Shown: positions 1-9,284, numbered from the stretch's first letter. The stretch: 64,000 bases of DNA from Acidobacteriota bacterium (GCA_947470805.1 CANIVU010000021.1:1-64000); one strand, 5' to 3'. The notes: generated from the sequence alone by a model not told the origin. Translations and numbers: made by a program.

Positions 1-45
1 ATTCTCGAACACTTCCACCCCCACGAAGACGGCGTGGCCGACTAG
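1..45 (+). CDS. 3' end of an unidentified gene (partial)
   Basis: The first base opens a reading frame that encodes 14 residues, ILEHFHPHEDGVAD, and ends at a TAG at 43-45. The gene begins before the window. Codon use (CTC, GAC, GGC, GCC) matches the C-rich genes that follow, so this is probably a genuine gene end, but 14 residues are too few to identify a family. Confidence 0.45.
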   Translation: MLEHFHPHEDGVAD

Positions 46-66
46 CAGTATCCCGCCAATCCCATC

Positions 67-360
67 CCCAACACAGCAAACCTCGGGGACACCCGCAGGC
101 CGCAGGCCGGGTGTCCCCCAACGCCATCCCAGCCCGCACAACCCCAATCAAAACCTGCCAAAAACATGCCCAACACAGCAAACCTCGGGGACACCCGCAG
201 GCCGCAGGCCGGGTGTACCCCAACGCCAACCCATCCCTCCCAACCCCAATCAAAACCCGCCAATAACATCCCCAACGCAGCAACCCTTGGGGACACCCGC
301 GGGCCGCAGGCCGGGTGTCCCCCAACGCCATCCCAGCCCGCACAACCCCAATCAAACCTT
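67..360. repeat. Tandem 102-bp repeat, three copies, each with a hairpin
   Basis: Three copies start at 67, 169 and 271, an exact 102-bp period, with only a few substitutions between copies. Each copy carries a perfect inverted repeat, GGGGACACCC...GGGTGTCCCC (only partly conserved in copy 2), around a loop built from CAGGCCG. The third copy runs into the stop codon of the cyclase gene at 352-354. The period is a multiple of three, so the minus strand stays open as an ORF of 34-residue repeats, but that ORF has no start signal or recognisable protein. I read the block as non-coding dispersed repeats; a diverged relative lies at 9329-9379. Confidence 0.85.
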
Positions 361-975
361 CCGCAACAACGCCCGCGCCGGAGCCCCATCCGCCCCCTCC
401 ACACGAAGCGGCAAACAACACAACTCATACTCCCCCGCCCCCACCCCCTCCAGGCACAACCCCTCAATCACCCAGATCCCCGCCCCCAGCACAATCACAT
501 GCGTCTCCACCAGATCATTCGCAAACCCGCCAATACTCAAATAATCAATCCCCACCGTCCGCACCCGCGCCTCCGCCAGCACCCGCGCCGCATCCGCCGC
601 CAAATACACGAACTGCTCACAAAACGACCCATTCGGCAACCCCGAGTTCCTCGTCTTAAACAACAAAATCTCCCCCGCCCGCGGCCCACAAGCCCGCACC
701 TCTTCAGCCCGAATCGCCACCGGATCCAAAATCTCCACCACCCGGCACCGCCCCACCGTATCCTCCGCCCGCCAAGCACTCATCGACTCCCCATCGCGCG
801 TAAAGTGCCGCGGCGCGTCCATATGCGTCCCCGTATGCGCACTCATATCCAGATGCGTCAAGTTGCAAACATCCCCCGCCGCCATATCCGCCACCTGCGA
901 AATCCGCACCTCCGGATCCCCCGGCCAACGCACCATCCCCGCCCGCAGCGGCATGCTCACATCCACCCAACTCAC
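352..975 (-). CDS. Cyclase / arylformamidase-like metal hydrolase
   Basis: This 207-residue protein belongs to the putative cyclase family (PF04199) that includes bacterial kynurenine formamidase KynB. The family motif HTGTHMDAPRHF is intact at residues 47-58 and supplies the divalent-metal and catalytic residues; WPGDP near residue 17 is also typical. There is no signal peptide, so it should be cytoplasmic. The chosen start is a GTG at 975-973, which overlaps the stop of the upstream DUF1080 gene as GTGA and keeps the usual family opening; an ATG seven codons later is possible. Its substrate is unknown: the family hydrolyses N-formylkynurenine, cyclic imides or isatin-like compounds, and no tryptophan-degradation neighbour is present. 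Confidence 0.8.
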   Translation of the reverse strand: MSWVDVSMPLRAGMVRWPGDPEVRISQVADMAAGDVCNLTHLDMSAHTGTHMDAPRHFTRDGESMSAWRAEDTVGRCRVVEILDPVAIRAEEVRACGPRAGEILLFKTRNSGLPNGSFCEQFVYLAADAARVLAEARVRTVGIDYLSIGGFANDLVETHVIVLGAGIWVIEGLCLEGVGAGEYELCCLPLRVEGADGAPARALLRKV

Positions 976-1692
976 GGCAGCTTCACGTCCTTCACATAGA
1001 TGTTCCGATACGCCACCGCACCGTGGTCCCCCTGCAACATCAGCGGATTCCGCGCCGCCTCCGCAATCGGCATGTGCGACCGCGTCCCGCCCTCCACCTC
1101 CACGTTCTCCTGCACCACCTGGCCGTTATGCACGACACGGATGAACCGCGCATTCTCCGTCTTCCGCCCACCCCCATCAAACCGCGGCGCCCGAAACACA
1201 ATATGAAAACTCTGCCATTGCCCCGGCGCATAACTCGCATTCACCCGCGGCGCCGACCCTCCCACCGGCTTCTCCCCAATCCACCGATGATAAATCCCCC
1301 CGCCGTCCGAACTCTTCAAGGAAACAGCCCCATAACTATCAAACACCTGCACCTCATACAACCCCTGTAAGTACACGCCGGAATTTGCCCCCTTCGGAAT
1401 CAAGTACTCCAGATACAACTCCACGTCCCCAAACGTCGCCCGCGAGACGATGTTCGCCACCTTCCCCCTCCGGCGCATTGAAGATCCGGTCCCCCGGCGC
1501 CGCCGTCGCACCCAACCGCGGCCCGCCATCAAACAAGATCCCCCGCGCCTTCCGCCACGGCATCGCCGAGCCATCCTGCGTCCGCCAACCCGCCAGCCCC
1601 CCGCTCAACAAAAACCGCCACCCGTCCTCGCGCAGGTGAGGAGGATCCTGCGCGAAGACGGCCAATGAACAAAACAAAAAGAGACGGATCAT
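972..1692 (-). pseudogene. DUF1080 (3-keto-disaccharide hydrolase-like) gene, frameshifted
   Basis: Two overlapping frames together make one exported DUF1080 (PF06439) protein. The first (from 1692) gives a signal peptide (MIRLFLFCSLAVFAQ) and the N-terminal strands through GDRIFNAPEG. The second continues with KVANIVSRATFGD and the core GVYLQGLYEVQV, ending in YRNIYVKDVKLP. The frames join if one base is removed from the run of five C at 1464-1468 (five G on the coding strand). Without that change the protein is cut in the jelly-roll fold. The family is linked to 3-keto-glycoside processing and sugar binding. The single-base change in a homopolymer could be a sequencing error. The stop overlaps the cyclase start. 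Confidence 0.8.
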
Positions 1693-1702
1693 CCCGCCTA
1701 TC

Positions 1703-2572
1703 TTACAGGCTCAAAACCGCACACGGCGACTCGCGCACAATCGCGTAGCTATGCGTCCGCAGCCGCCCCAGGAAGCTCTTGTCCAGGTGCCGTCCCAGGA
1801 TTACCAGATCGGCGTGCACATCGTCGGCCACCTGACGAATCACCTTCGCCGCCTCGCCCGGAATCACATGCACCGTCGCCGTCGCTGCCGCTTCCCGCAC
1901 GGCCGCCTCCAGCTTCTCCTGCAGCATCCGCGCCACCTCCACACGCCACGCCGGGTCGATGAAGTGCGCCGCCCCAGCCCCGTCGTCCGGACTCGCGTGC
2001 ACAATGTGCAGCTCCGCCCCAAACGCCTTCGCAATGCTGTTGCCGGCCGCAATCAACTTCGGCGTCCGCGCGTCCAACTCCGTCGCCACCAGCACCGTCC
2101 GGATATGCTCCGCCTCATCCGGCGGAACCTCCACATGGGCCGCGGTAAGCACCGGCGTGTGCGAATCGCTCAACACCTTCGCCGCAACGGACCCCAGCAG
2201 GAATCGCCGGAACGGTCCGTACCCGTGCGTCGAAATCAGGATCAGGTCGGCCTTCTCCTCATTCGCGGCACGGATAATCTCGCTCGCCGGCTCGCCCTCG
2301 CGAAACAGCGTCTTCACCCGGCAACCGCCCAGATAGATCTTCACGAAATCGGCCAACTGCGATTCCAACATCGGCTTCTGCTGTGTGTACCAGTCCAGAA
2401 CAGCGGCCGACGGCACGTCCACGCCTTCCGCGGCAAGCTGAAACGGGCGCATCACATGCAGCGCAACGATGGTCGCGTCGTACTGCTTCGCCATGATCCG
2501 CGCATGGGCGGCAACTCCCGCCGCGCGACTTGAAAAATCAACCGGTAGGATGATCGTTTTCGGAGTAAGCAT
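1703..2572 (-). CDS. Universal stress protein, tandem UspA domains
   Basis: This 289-residue soluble protein has two UspA domains, roughly residues 1-145 and 155-289. The first opens with TIILPVDFSS and carries the nucleotide-loop-like segment HGYGPFRRFLLGS. The second opens with TVLVATELD and ends with GRHLDKSFLGRL and CAVLSL, with a weaker nucleotide-binding loop. Such proteins act in the cytoplasm in general stress survival, often by binding ATP; a specific role cannot be read here. The start at 2572 is preferred over an in-frame one 33 bases upstream because GGAGG sits five bases before it (2578-2582). It is divergent from the GDSL esterase gene, so their promoters lie in 2573-2662. Confidence 0.88.
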   Translation of the reverse strand: MLTPKTIILPVDFSSRAAGVAAHARIMAKQYDATIVALHVMRPFQLAAEGVDVPSAAVLDWYTQQKPMLESQLADFVKIYLGGCRVKTLFREGEPASEIIRAANEEKADLILISTHGYGPFRRFLLGSVAAKVLSDSHTPVLTAAHVEVPPDEAEHIRTVLVATELDARTPKLIAAGNSIAKAFGAELHIVHASPDDGAGAAHFIDPAWRVEVARMLQEKLEAAVREAAATATVHVIPGEAAKVIRQVADDVHADLVILGRHLDKSFLGRLRTHSYAIVRESPCAVLSL

Positions 2573-2662
2573 AATTGCCTCCAGGAGTATTTCTCCCAGC
2601 TCCAATGTAACTCCAAATCGGTCTATCCATTCCCTGAATATTTATCCAAGCCGCCATATAGA

Positions 2663-3616
2663 ATGAAAACAATGCGCTTCCCCGCCCTGCTCTTTATCGC
2701 CGCTACCCTCGCCGCCGAAATCCCCAGCCCTACCTTCGCCTTCCTCCCCGATGGCCGCGTCACCCTCGCCTCCCCCACCCCCGGCGCCGTCATCCGCTAC
2801 ACCTTCGAGGACAAGGATCCCGACAAGTCCGCCGGCGTCTACCTCGCCCCCGTCTTCATCCCGGCAGGCCGCACCATCCGCGCCCGCGCCTTCACCCCGG
2901 ACAACAACGACCAAAGCCTTCTCACCGTCGTCGCCGGACCCGGCGCCCCCTCCACCCTCGTCGAGGTCACCCAAAACCGCGACTGGAGAAATTACGACTG
3001 GGCCGCCCGCCACCACTCAATCCTCCAACGCCTCAAATCCCACCCGCCCCAAATCGTCTTCCTCGGCGACTCCATCACCCATTTCTGGGGCGGCTTCCCC
3101 GCCGACGCCCGCCTGCGCGGCCCCGAAGTCTGGGACAAATACTACGCCGCCCGCAATCCCATCAACATCGGCTACGGCTGGGACCGCACCGAAAACGTCC
3201 TCTGGCGGCTCCGCCACGGCGAAGTCGACGGCATCAACCCCAAAGTCGTCGTCGCCATGATCGGCACCAACAACGCCGGCATCAACACCGTCGACGAAAT
3301 CGCCGTCGGCGTCTCCGCCATCTGCGACGAACTCCACCTCCGCCTGCCCAATGCCAAAATCCTCCTCCTCGGCATCTTCCCCCGCGGCCCCAAGCCCGAC
3401 GCAATGCGCGACAAAGTCGCCGCCATCAACTCGCGCATCGCAGTCCTAAGCGGCAAGAACAACATCACCTTTCTCGACATCGGCAAAGTTTTCCTCGAAC
3501 CCGACGGAACCATCTCCAAAGAGATTATGAACGATTACCTCCACCCCACCGCCGCCGGCTACGAACGCTGGGCCGCCGCCATGGAACCAACTCTCACGCG
3601 CCTACTTGCCGAGTAA
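2663..3616 (+). CDS. Exported GDSL-type esterase/acetylhydrolase
   Basis: This 317-residue protein has a short signal peptide (ends near LAAEIP) and a small beta-sandwich region at about residues 25-90 (LASPTPGAVIRYTFEDKDP), resembling the Ig-like/chitobiase C-terminal modules that flank carbohydrate enzymes. An SGNH hydrolase domain follows, similar to platelet-activating-factor acetylhydrolase subunits. Catalytic features are visible: nucleophile Ser137 in GDSIT, Asn in MIGTNN, and Asp291/His294 in DYLHP. It probably removes acetyl or acyl esters from saccharides outside the cytoplasm. Its 3' end overlaps the convergent DUF1080 gene by 15 bases. Confidence 0.88.
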   Translation: MKTMRFPALLFIAATLAAEIPSPTFAFLPDGRVTLASPTPGAVIRYTFEDKDPDKSAGVYLAPVFIPAGRTIRARAFTPDNNDQSLLTVVAGPGAPSTLVEVTQNRDWRNYDWAARHHSILQRLKSHPPQIVFLGDSITHFWGGFPADARLRGPEVWDKYYAARNPINIGYGWDRTENVLWRLRHGEVDGINPKVVVAMIGTNNAGINTVDEIAVGVSAICDELHLRLPNAKILLLGIFPRGPKPDAMRDKVAAINSRIAVLSGKNNITFLDIGKVFLEPDGTISKEIMNDYLHPTAAGYERWAAAMEPTLTRLLAE

Positions 3617-4285
3617 CTCGCTCTCCCGCGGAAAGGTCTCAATCACAATATTCCGGTACAGCACCTCCTGCGCCGACGGCCACCCATGCAACTGCAGCCC
3701 AATCGGCCCCGCCTTCACCCGCCCCGCCTCCGGCTCCCGCCACTCCATCACCGCCACCCCGTTCAGTGCCGTCCGCACCCGGTTCCCCTGCGCCAGAATC
3801 TCCACCCGGATCCACTCATGCTGCCCCGGCGCCGCCACCCCGGGCGTCTTGAAAACTCGCAAACCCCGCGCCTCAATGTAGTCCCACATGCTCGGCCGCG
3901 GAATCACCACCAGCGGCCCCTTCGTGTACCAACGGTTCTCCCCCTTCGTCGCAATCTCCCCCCAAAACGCCACGCCCGCATGATTGTCGGACTCCACCAT
4001 CTTCGATTCCAGCGTCAACCGGAAATCCGTATACACGTCTTCCGTAAATAAAAAATTTGTCGGCACCTTATCCGAGTGCTTCCCCCGGATCGCCCCATCC
4101 GCCACGCTCCACCAATCCAGATTCCCTTTCCACCCCCCCAGCGTCTTCCCGTCGAAAAGCACCTTCCGGACGGTCTTCCCTCCCCGCGGCCTCACCAACG
4201 GAAGCGCCTCAATCTCGGCAGCCGAATACGGTACCGTCGCCTGGCCCCACACCGCCATCGAAATCAACAAAAGCAACATTCGCAT
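3602..4285 (-). CDS. Exported DUF1080 family protein
   Basis: This 227-residue protein has a signal peptide (MRMLLLLISMAVWGQ) and one DUF1080 jelly-roll domain (PF06439, 3-keto-disaccharide hydrolase family). Typical strands are visible: VLFDGKTLGGWKGN, then a shifted core with HAGVAFWGE, EWIRVEILAQGNRVRTALNG and GPIGLQLHGW, ending in VLYRNIVIETF. The family occurs widely in Acidobacteriota and Planctomycetota in carbohydrate-processing loci. The start at 4285 puts the signal peptide at the N terminus; an in-frame start 66 bases upstream would add a non-hydrophobic leader. Unlike the gene at 972-1692 it is intact. Confidence 0.85.
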   Translation of the reverse strand: MRMLLLLISMAVWGQATVPYSAAEIEALPLVRPRGGKTVRKVLFDGKTLGGWKGNLDWWSVADGAIRGKHSDKVPTNFLFTEDVYTDFRLTLESKMVESDNHAGVAFWGEIATKGENRWYTKGPLVVIPRPSMWDYIEARGLRVFKTPGVAAPGQHEWIRVEILAQGNRVRTALNGVAVMEWREPEAGRVKAGPIGLQLHGWPSAQEVLYRNIVIETFPRESELLGK

Positions 4286-4313
4286 CCGCGCAGCGTAACA
4301 CGTTGCACATCCC

Positions 4314-4343
4314 TTGTTGACCCGCCCGCAATTCGCATAGAAT
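4314..4343 (+). promoter_or_regulatory. Candidate promoter of the TonB-dependent receptor gene
   Basis: TTGTTG at 4314-4319 and TAGAAT at 4338-4343 are separated by 18 bases and lie 43 bases before the receptor start, in a locally AT-richer stretch. The -10 box matches the sigma-70 consensus at five of six positions. This is a by-eye call. Confidence 0.35.
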
Positions 4344-4386
4344 AAGGGCACTGGAAACTCATCCAGACTGCTCTAAGGGGAAATGA

Positions 4387-7300
4387 ATGTTTCATAATAA
4401 TCTCCGCGCCGCCAAGTGGGCGGCGGGCTTGATTCTATTGTCCGGACTCGCGTTCGGACAAGCCGTCAACGGCAGCCTCGTCGGCACCGTTACTGACTCC
4501 TCCGCCGCCGCCGTTCCGAACGCCAAAGTGGCGCTCATCGAAACCCGCACCGGCATCGCACAAACAACCACCTCCAACCAAAGCGGCAACTACTCCTTCC
4601 CGAGCCTCACGCCCGGCAACTACCGCGTCGAAGTCGAACTGCAAGGCTTCCGCAAAGCGGTCAAAACCGGCATCGACGTCCTGGTCAATTCCACCGTCCG
4701 TACCGACATGGAACTCACCCCCGGCGCCGTCAACGAAGTCATCAACGTCCAGGCCGAAACAACCCTCCTGCAAACGGACCGTTCCGACACCGGCCGCAAG
4801 ATTGAGACCCGGCAACTCGCCGATCTCCCCCTCACCTACAACCGCAACTTCCAGAGCCTCCTGAACCTCGTCCCCGGCACCGTGCGCGCCTTCCGCCCGC
4901 ACTCGGAATTCTTCAACGCCCAGGATTCGCTCTCCACCCGCGTCAACGGCCAGTCTCGTATGGCCAATAACGTCCAGATGGAAGGTGTCGATAACAACCA
5001 GCGCACCGGCCTGCTCACCGCCATGATCCCCCCGATCGAAGCGCTCCAGACCGTCGACGTCACCACCTCCAACTACGAAGCCGAACTCGGCCGCGCCGGT
5101 GGCGCCGTCACCAACGTCAACTTCAAATCCGGCACCAACGAAATCCACGGCAGCCTCTTTGAGTTCAACAAGGTCAGCCGCCTCGGCGCCCGCAGCTTCT
5201 TCGCGTCGTCCAAACCCGTCACCACCTACAACATGTTCGGTGGCACCATCGGCGGACCCATCGTCAAGAACAAAACATTCTACTTCGCCGACTTCCAGGG
5301 CATCCGCGACCGCCGCGGCGACTACTTCCAATACACCATCCCCACCGCCGCCTTCCGCACCGGCAACCTCTCCGCCGCCGCCCAGCCCATCTTCGATCCG
5401 GCCACCGGCGACGCCAGTGCCCTCGGCCGCCTCCCCTTCGCCGGCAACATCATCCCGGCCAATCGCATCAGTCCCATCTCCGCCAAAGTCCTGGCCCTGA
5501 TCCCCGCCCCCAACCGCAACGCCGGCCTCAGCCAGAATTGGGAAATCTCCACCGTCCGCAAGAAGGACACCAACGGCGGCGATATCAAGGTCGACCAACA
5601 GCTCAGCGACAAGGATCGCCTCAACGTCCGCTACTCCATCCAGAAATCCGAACTCTTTGATCCCCCGTTGTACGGCGTCAAAGGCGGCGGCCCGCGCGAC
5701 TTCGCCGGCACCGGTATTCAGAAGGCTTACAACGGCGCCATCGGCTACACCCGCGTCTGGTCCCCCACCCTGCTCTCCGAAGTCCGCCTCGGCATCATGT
5801 ACTACCGCAACAATGCCGACAACGCTGACAAGGGCCTCCGCACCGCCGACGAACTCGGCATCAAAGGCGTCAACGTCAGCGACTTCACCGGCGGCGTCTC
5901 GTCCTTCAACATCAACGGCTTCTCCAACCCCATCGTCGGCTACTCCCCCAGCCTCCCCTGGGAACGCGGCGAAACGAATCTGAACTTCGTCGTCAACACC
6001 ACCAAGACTCTCGGCAATCACACCCTCAAGTTCGGTGTCGATTACCGCCGCAACCGCGACGAACTGCTGCAGAACCAAACCTTCAGCCCCCGCGGCCGCT
6101 ATACCTTCAACGAAGCCAACACCCAGCTCATCGCCCGCAACGCCGCCGGCGTTGTCGGCGTCAGCGGCTCCACCACCCTGGGCAATTCCTTCGCCAGCTT
6201 CCTTCTGGACCGGCCCAATCAGTTCGGCCGCGATCTCCCGTTGATCTTCCCCACCTTCATCCAGCGCCCGTGGTTCAGCTACGTGCAGGATAAGTGGCAG
6301 GTCAACCAGAAGCTCACCGTCGACATCGGTCTCCGTCACGAACTCTGGCCCCCGGGCATCCCCCGTTCCGCGGCCGGCTTCTCCAACTACGACCCGGCGA
6401 ACAACTCCCTCATCATCGCCGGCGTCGGCGCCAACGCGCCCAACCTCGACCGCAAGAACTACCTCACCAACTTCGCCCCCCGCTTCGGCGCCGCCTATCG
6501 TCACAACGAAAAAACGGTCATCCGCATGGGCTACGGCATCAGTTGGGCGCCGCTGGTCGACAACGGCTACGCCTTCAACTTCCCAGTGCGGGAAAATAAC
6601 TCGTTCGAAGCCAACAACGCCTGGAGCCCCGCCGGCACCATGGCCGATGGCTTCCCGGCCTTCAAGCCCTTCACCATTCCCACCAACGGCATCATCACCA
6701 ATGCGCCGAATCAGGTCTACAACGCCATCGACAAGAACGTGCGCGAATCCTATGTCCAAAGCTGGAACATCGCCATTCAGCGCACCCTGCCGAAGAACTA
6801 TGTCCTCGAAGCCGCCTACGTCGCCAACCATGGCGTCGGCGTCAAAGCCATCTATAACCTGAACGCCGGCATGGTCCCCAACGCCGGTGTCAACGGTCGC
6901 CCGCTCTTCCAGAAGTTCGGTCGCAACGCCGACACGAACAACATCTACTTCGGCACCAGCACCACTTACAACTCGCTCCAGGTCAAGCTCGACCGGCGCT
7001 TCGCCAATGGCTTCGCCCTCACCACGGCTTACACCTACGGCAAGGCCATCGATCTCTCCGGCGCCGACAACGGCGGCCTCTGGGTCTACATCAATCCCGA
7101 ACGCAGCCGCGCCCGCGCCGACGGCGATCGCCGCCAGGTCTTCGTGCAAAGCTACGTCTACGAACTCCCCTTCGGCAAAGGCAAACAGTTCCTCACCTCT
7201 GGCCCCGCCGCCCAGATCTTCGGCGGCTGGCAGATCAACGGACTGTTCACCCTCATGACCGGTGAACCCTTCAACCTGAGCGTCGCCGGCGGCATCATCA

Positions 7301-7674
7301 ACGCCCCCGGCAACTCCAACACGCCCAACATTAGCGGCGCGTTCAAAACCATCAAAGACGTCGGCCCCGGCACCTTCTGGTTCGACACTTCGATCTTCTC
7401 TAACCCCGGCACCGGCACCTTCGGCAACCTCGGCCGCAACATTCTCAGCGGCCCCGCGTTCGCCCACCTCGACGCCTCCATCTTCCGGACCTTCAAGGTC
7501 ACCGAACGCTTCCAGGCTCAGTTCCGTGTGGAGAGCATCAACTTCACCAACACGCCCCACTTCAACAACCCCAACGGCGATATCACCAGCCCCAACTTCG
7601 GTCGGGTCACCGGTGTCAACGGCGCGCCGAATGGGCCTCGTGAGATACAGTTGGGCCTGAAGGTTACCTTCTAA
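4387..7674 (+). CDS. TonB-dependent receptor, Oar-like with carboxypeptidase-regulatory domain
   Basis: This 1095-residue outer-membrane protein has a signal peptide (to about AFGQA, residue 26) and a carboxypeptidase-regulatory-like Ig domain at residues 28-110 (GTVTDSSAAAVPNAKV, then YSFPSLTPGNYRVEVE). A plug region follows (QSRMANNVQMEGVDNN, then YEAELGRAGGAVTNV) and then a long beta-barrel that ends in phenylalanine (LGLKVTF), as expected for BAM-assembled porins. This architecture is expanded in Acidobacteriota and is thought to import large substrates, by analogy with SusC/Oar. The ATG at 4387 has a purine-rich AAGGGGA a few bases upstream. The arabinofuranosidase downstream suggests, but does not prove, an arabinose-containing ligand. 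Confidence 0.93.
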   Translation: MFHNNLRAAKWAAGLILLSGLAFGQAVNGSLVGTVTDSSAAAVPNAKVALIETRTGIAQTTTSNQSGNYSFPSLTPGNYRVEVELQGFRKAVKTGIDVLVNSTVRTDMELTPGAVNEVINVQAETTLLQTDRSDTGRKIETRQLADLPLTYNRNFQSLLNLVPGTVRAFRPHSEFFNAQDSLSTRVNGQSRMANNVQMEGVDNNQRTGLLTAMIPPIEALQTVDVTTSNYEAELGRAGGAVTNVNFKSGTNEIHGSLFEFNKVSRLGARSFFASSKPVTTYNMFGGTIGGPIVKNKTFYFADFQGIRDRRGDYFQYTIPTAAFRTGNLSAAAQPIFDPATGDASALGRLPFAGNIIPANRISPISAKVLALIPAPNRNAGLSQNWEISTVRKKDTNGGDIKVDQQLSDKDRLNVRYSIQKSELFDPPLYGVKGGGPRDFAGTGIQKAYNGAIGYTRVWSPTLLSEVRLGIMYYRNNADNADKGLRTADELGIKGVNVSDFTGGVSSFNINGFSNPIVGYSPSLPWERGETNLNFVVNTTKTLGNHTLKFGVDYRRNRDELLQNQTFSPRGRYTFNEANTQLIARNAAGVVGVSGSTTLGNSFASFLLDRPNQFGRDLPLIFPTFIQRPWFSYVQDKWQVNQKLTVDIGLRHELWPPGIPRSAAGFSNYDPANNSLIIAGVGANAPNLDRKNYLTNFAPRFGAAYRHNEKTVIRMGYGISWAPLVDNGYAFNFPVRENNSFEANNAWSPAGTMADGFPAFKPFTIPTNGIITNAPNQVYNAIDKNVRESYVQSWNIAIQRTLPKNYVLEAAYVANHGVGVKAIYNLNAGMVPNAGVNGRPLFQKFGRNADTNNIYFGTSTTYNSLQVKLDRRFANGFALTTAYTYGKAIDLSGADNGGLWVYINPERSRARADGDRRQVFVQSYVYELPFGKGKQFLTSGPAAQIFGGWQINGLFTLMTGEPFNLSVAGGIINAPGNSNTPNISGAFKTIKDVGPGTFWFDTSIFSNPGTGTFGNLGRNILSGPAFAHLDASIFRTFKVTERFQAQFRVESINFTNTPHFNNPNGDITSPNFGRVTGVNGAPNGPREIQLGLKVTF

Positions 7675-7683
7675 TCCAAACCC

Positions 7684-7713
7684 GGGCCGGCGCGCCACCA
7701 TGCGCGCCGGCCC
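7684..7713. terminator. Perfect 12-bp GC hairpin between receptor and GH51 gene
   Basis: GGGCCGGCGCGC (7684-7695) pairs perfectly with 7702-7713 around a six-base loop (CACCAT). It starts ten bases after the receptor stop and ends 14 bases before the GH51 start. No T-run follows, so it is not a textbook intrinsic terminator; it may attenuate read-through or protect the receptor transcript's 3' end. Confidence 0.7.
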
Positions 7714-7727
7714 CTCACACAAAGTCC

Positions 7728-9284
7728 ATGTCCGACAACAAACCCTCCCGCCGTCACTTCACCGCCGCGCTGCTCTCCGCTCCCGCCGCCCTCTCCGCCC
7801 AACAAAGCCCCCTCAAAGCCCGCGTAAAAATCGATACCGAACGCGTCATCGGCGAAATCGATCCCAACCTCTACGGCAACTTCATCGAACACCTCGGCCG
7901 CTGCATCGAAGGCGGCATCTTCGAAGAAAAGTCCCCGCTCTCTGACTCGAATGGCTTCCGCCGCGACGTCCTCACCGCCGTCAAAGATTTGAAGGTGCCC
8001 CAACTCCGCTGGCCCGGCGGCAACTTCGCCTCGAACTATCACTGGCGCGATGGCATCGGCCCCCGCGACAGCCGCCCCGCCCGCCTCGAAATGGCCTGGG
8101 GGACAGTCGAAAGCAACCGCTTCGGCACCCACGAGTTTCTCGACTACGCCGCCAAAGCCGGCACCGAACCCTATCTCTGCGTCAACTTGGGCACCGGCAC
8201 CTGGGAAGAGGCGCAGCAGTGGGTGGAATACACCAATAGCAGCGAAGATACAGCCCTCACGCGCCTCCGCAAACAGAACGGCCGCACGGAGCCATGGAAG
8301 GTCAAATACTGGGGCCTCGGCAATGAAGTGGATGGCCCCTGGCAAATGGGCCATCGCAGCGCGGAGGACTACGGCAAGTTCGCCCTCGAAGCCGCCAAGC
8401 TCATGAAGTGGACCGACCCCACCATCAAGCTGGTGGCCGCCGGCAGCTCCCACTACGCCCCCGGAATCGATTGGGTCGGCTGGAACCGCACGGTTCTCGA
8501 CTACCTCAAAACCCACGTCGACTACCTGTCCCTCCACATGTACGTCGGCAACCGCGACAACAACTACTACGAATTCCTCGCCAACTCCGTCGATCTCGAC
8601 AACCGCACCAAAACCGCCGAAGGCACCATCAACGCGGCCCTCACCACCATGCCCCGCGACAAGCGCATCTACATCGCCTGGGACGAGTGGAACGTCTGGT
8701 ACCGCGCCCGTGGCAACAAGGAGCGCGGCCGCCGCATCCTCGAAGAACGCTACAACCTCGAAGACGCCCTGGTCATCGCGACGATGCTCAACTCCTTCGT
8801 CAACCACGCCCACATCGTGAAAATGGCGAACATGGCCCAACTGGTGAATGTGATCGCGCCCATTTTCACCAATGAAACCGGGCTCTTCCTGCAGACAATC
8901 TACTACCCGCTGCAACTCTTCGCCACGCACGCCAAAGGCAAAGCGCTCGACCTCTTCGTCGACAGCCCCAAGTACGACAGCACCAAGTTCGGCCCCGTGA
9001 AATACCTCGACGTTTCGTCCGCCCTCGATAGCCAGACGCTGACCGTCAACGTAGTGAACCGCCACAAGGACCAGCCAATGGACGTGGACATCACGCTAAC
9101 GGACCGCGAGTTCACCGGCGCCATCGAGGTCCACGAAGTGAACGGCCCCGACATCAAAGCGGAGAACGACTTCGGCAAAACGACAGTCAAAACGGTAACC
9201 CGTTCCGCGACAGGCTCCGGCAAAACCTTCCGCTACCAAGCCGCACCCCATTCCTTCACACTCCTAAAAACCCGCCTCACCTAG
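7728..9284 (+). CDS. Exported alpha-L-arabinofuranosidase, GH51
   Basis: This 518-residue enzyme should hydrolyse terminal alpha-L-arabinofuranosyl residues from arabinan or arabinoxylan fragments. The N terminus SRRHFTAALLSAPAALSA looks like a Tat signal. The catalytic barrel includes GNFIEHLGRCIEGGI and RWPGGNFASNYHWRDGIGPR. The acid/base is Glu200 in GLGNEVDG, the nucleophile Glu320 in WDEWNVW; both are standard GH51 motifs. The C-terminal 110 residues form the usual beta-sandwich (LTVNVVNRHKDQPMDV). Length matches the family. It lies 53 bases after the TonB-dependent receptor on the same strand, beyond a strong hairpin, which suggests a small arabinose-scavenging unit. Confidence 0.93.
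   Translation: MSDNKPSRRHFTAALLSAPAALSAQQSPLKARVKIDTERVIGEIDPNLYGNFIEHLGRCIEGGIFEEKSPLSDSNGFRRDVLTAVKDLKVPQLRWPGGNFASNYHWRDGIGPRDSRPARLEMAWGTVESNRFGTHEFLDYAAKAGTEPYLCVNLGTGTWEEAQQWVEYTNSSEDTALTRLRKQNGRTEPWKVKYWGLGNEVDGPWQMGHRSAEDYGKFALEAAKLMKWTDPTIKLVAAGSSHYAPGIDWVGWNRTVLDYLKTHVDYLSLHMYVGNRDNNYYEFLANSVDLDNRTKTAEGTINAALTTMPRDKRIYIAWDEWNVWYRARGNKERGRRILEERYNLEDALVIATMLNSFVNHAHIVKMANMAQLVNVIAPIFTNETGLFLQTIYYPLQLFATHAKGKALDLFVDSPKYDSTKFGPVKYLDVSSALDSQTLTVNVVNRHKDQPMDVDITLTDREFTGAIEVHEVNGPDIKAENDFGKTTVKTVTRSATGSGKTFRYQAAPHSFTLLKTRLT

Noticed and set aside
42-467. A 141-residue frame with three 34-residue repeats on the minus strand.
   Set aside because: It is the translation of the 102-bp DNA repeat; it runs antisense through the end of the cyclase gene frame and lacks a start signal.
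4435-7722. A 1095-residue minus-strand open frame opposite the TonB-dependent receptor gene.
   Set aside because: It mirrors the receptor gene in high-GC DNA, is Gly/Ala/Val/Asp-rich with no domain, and has no start signal; the plus strand encodes a clear receptor.
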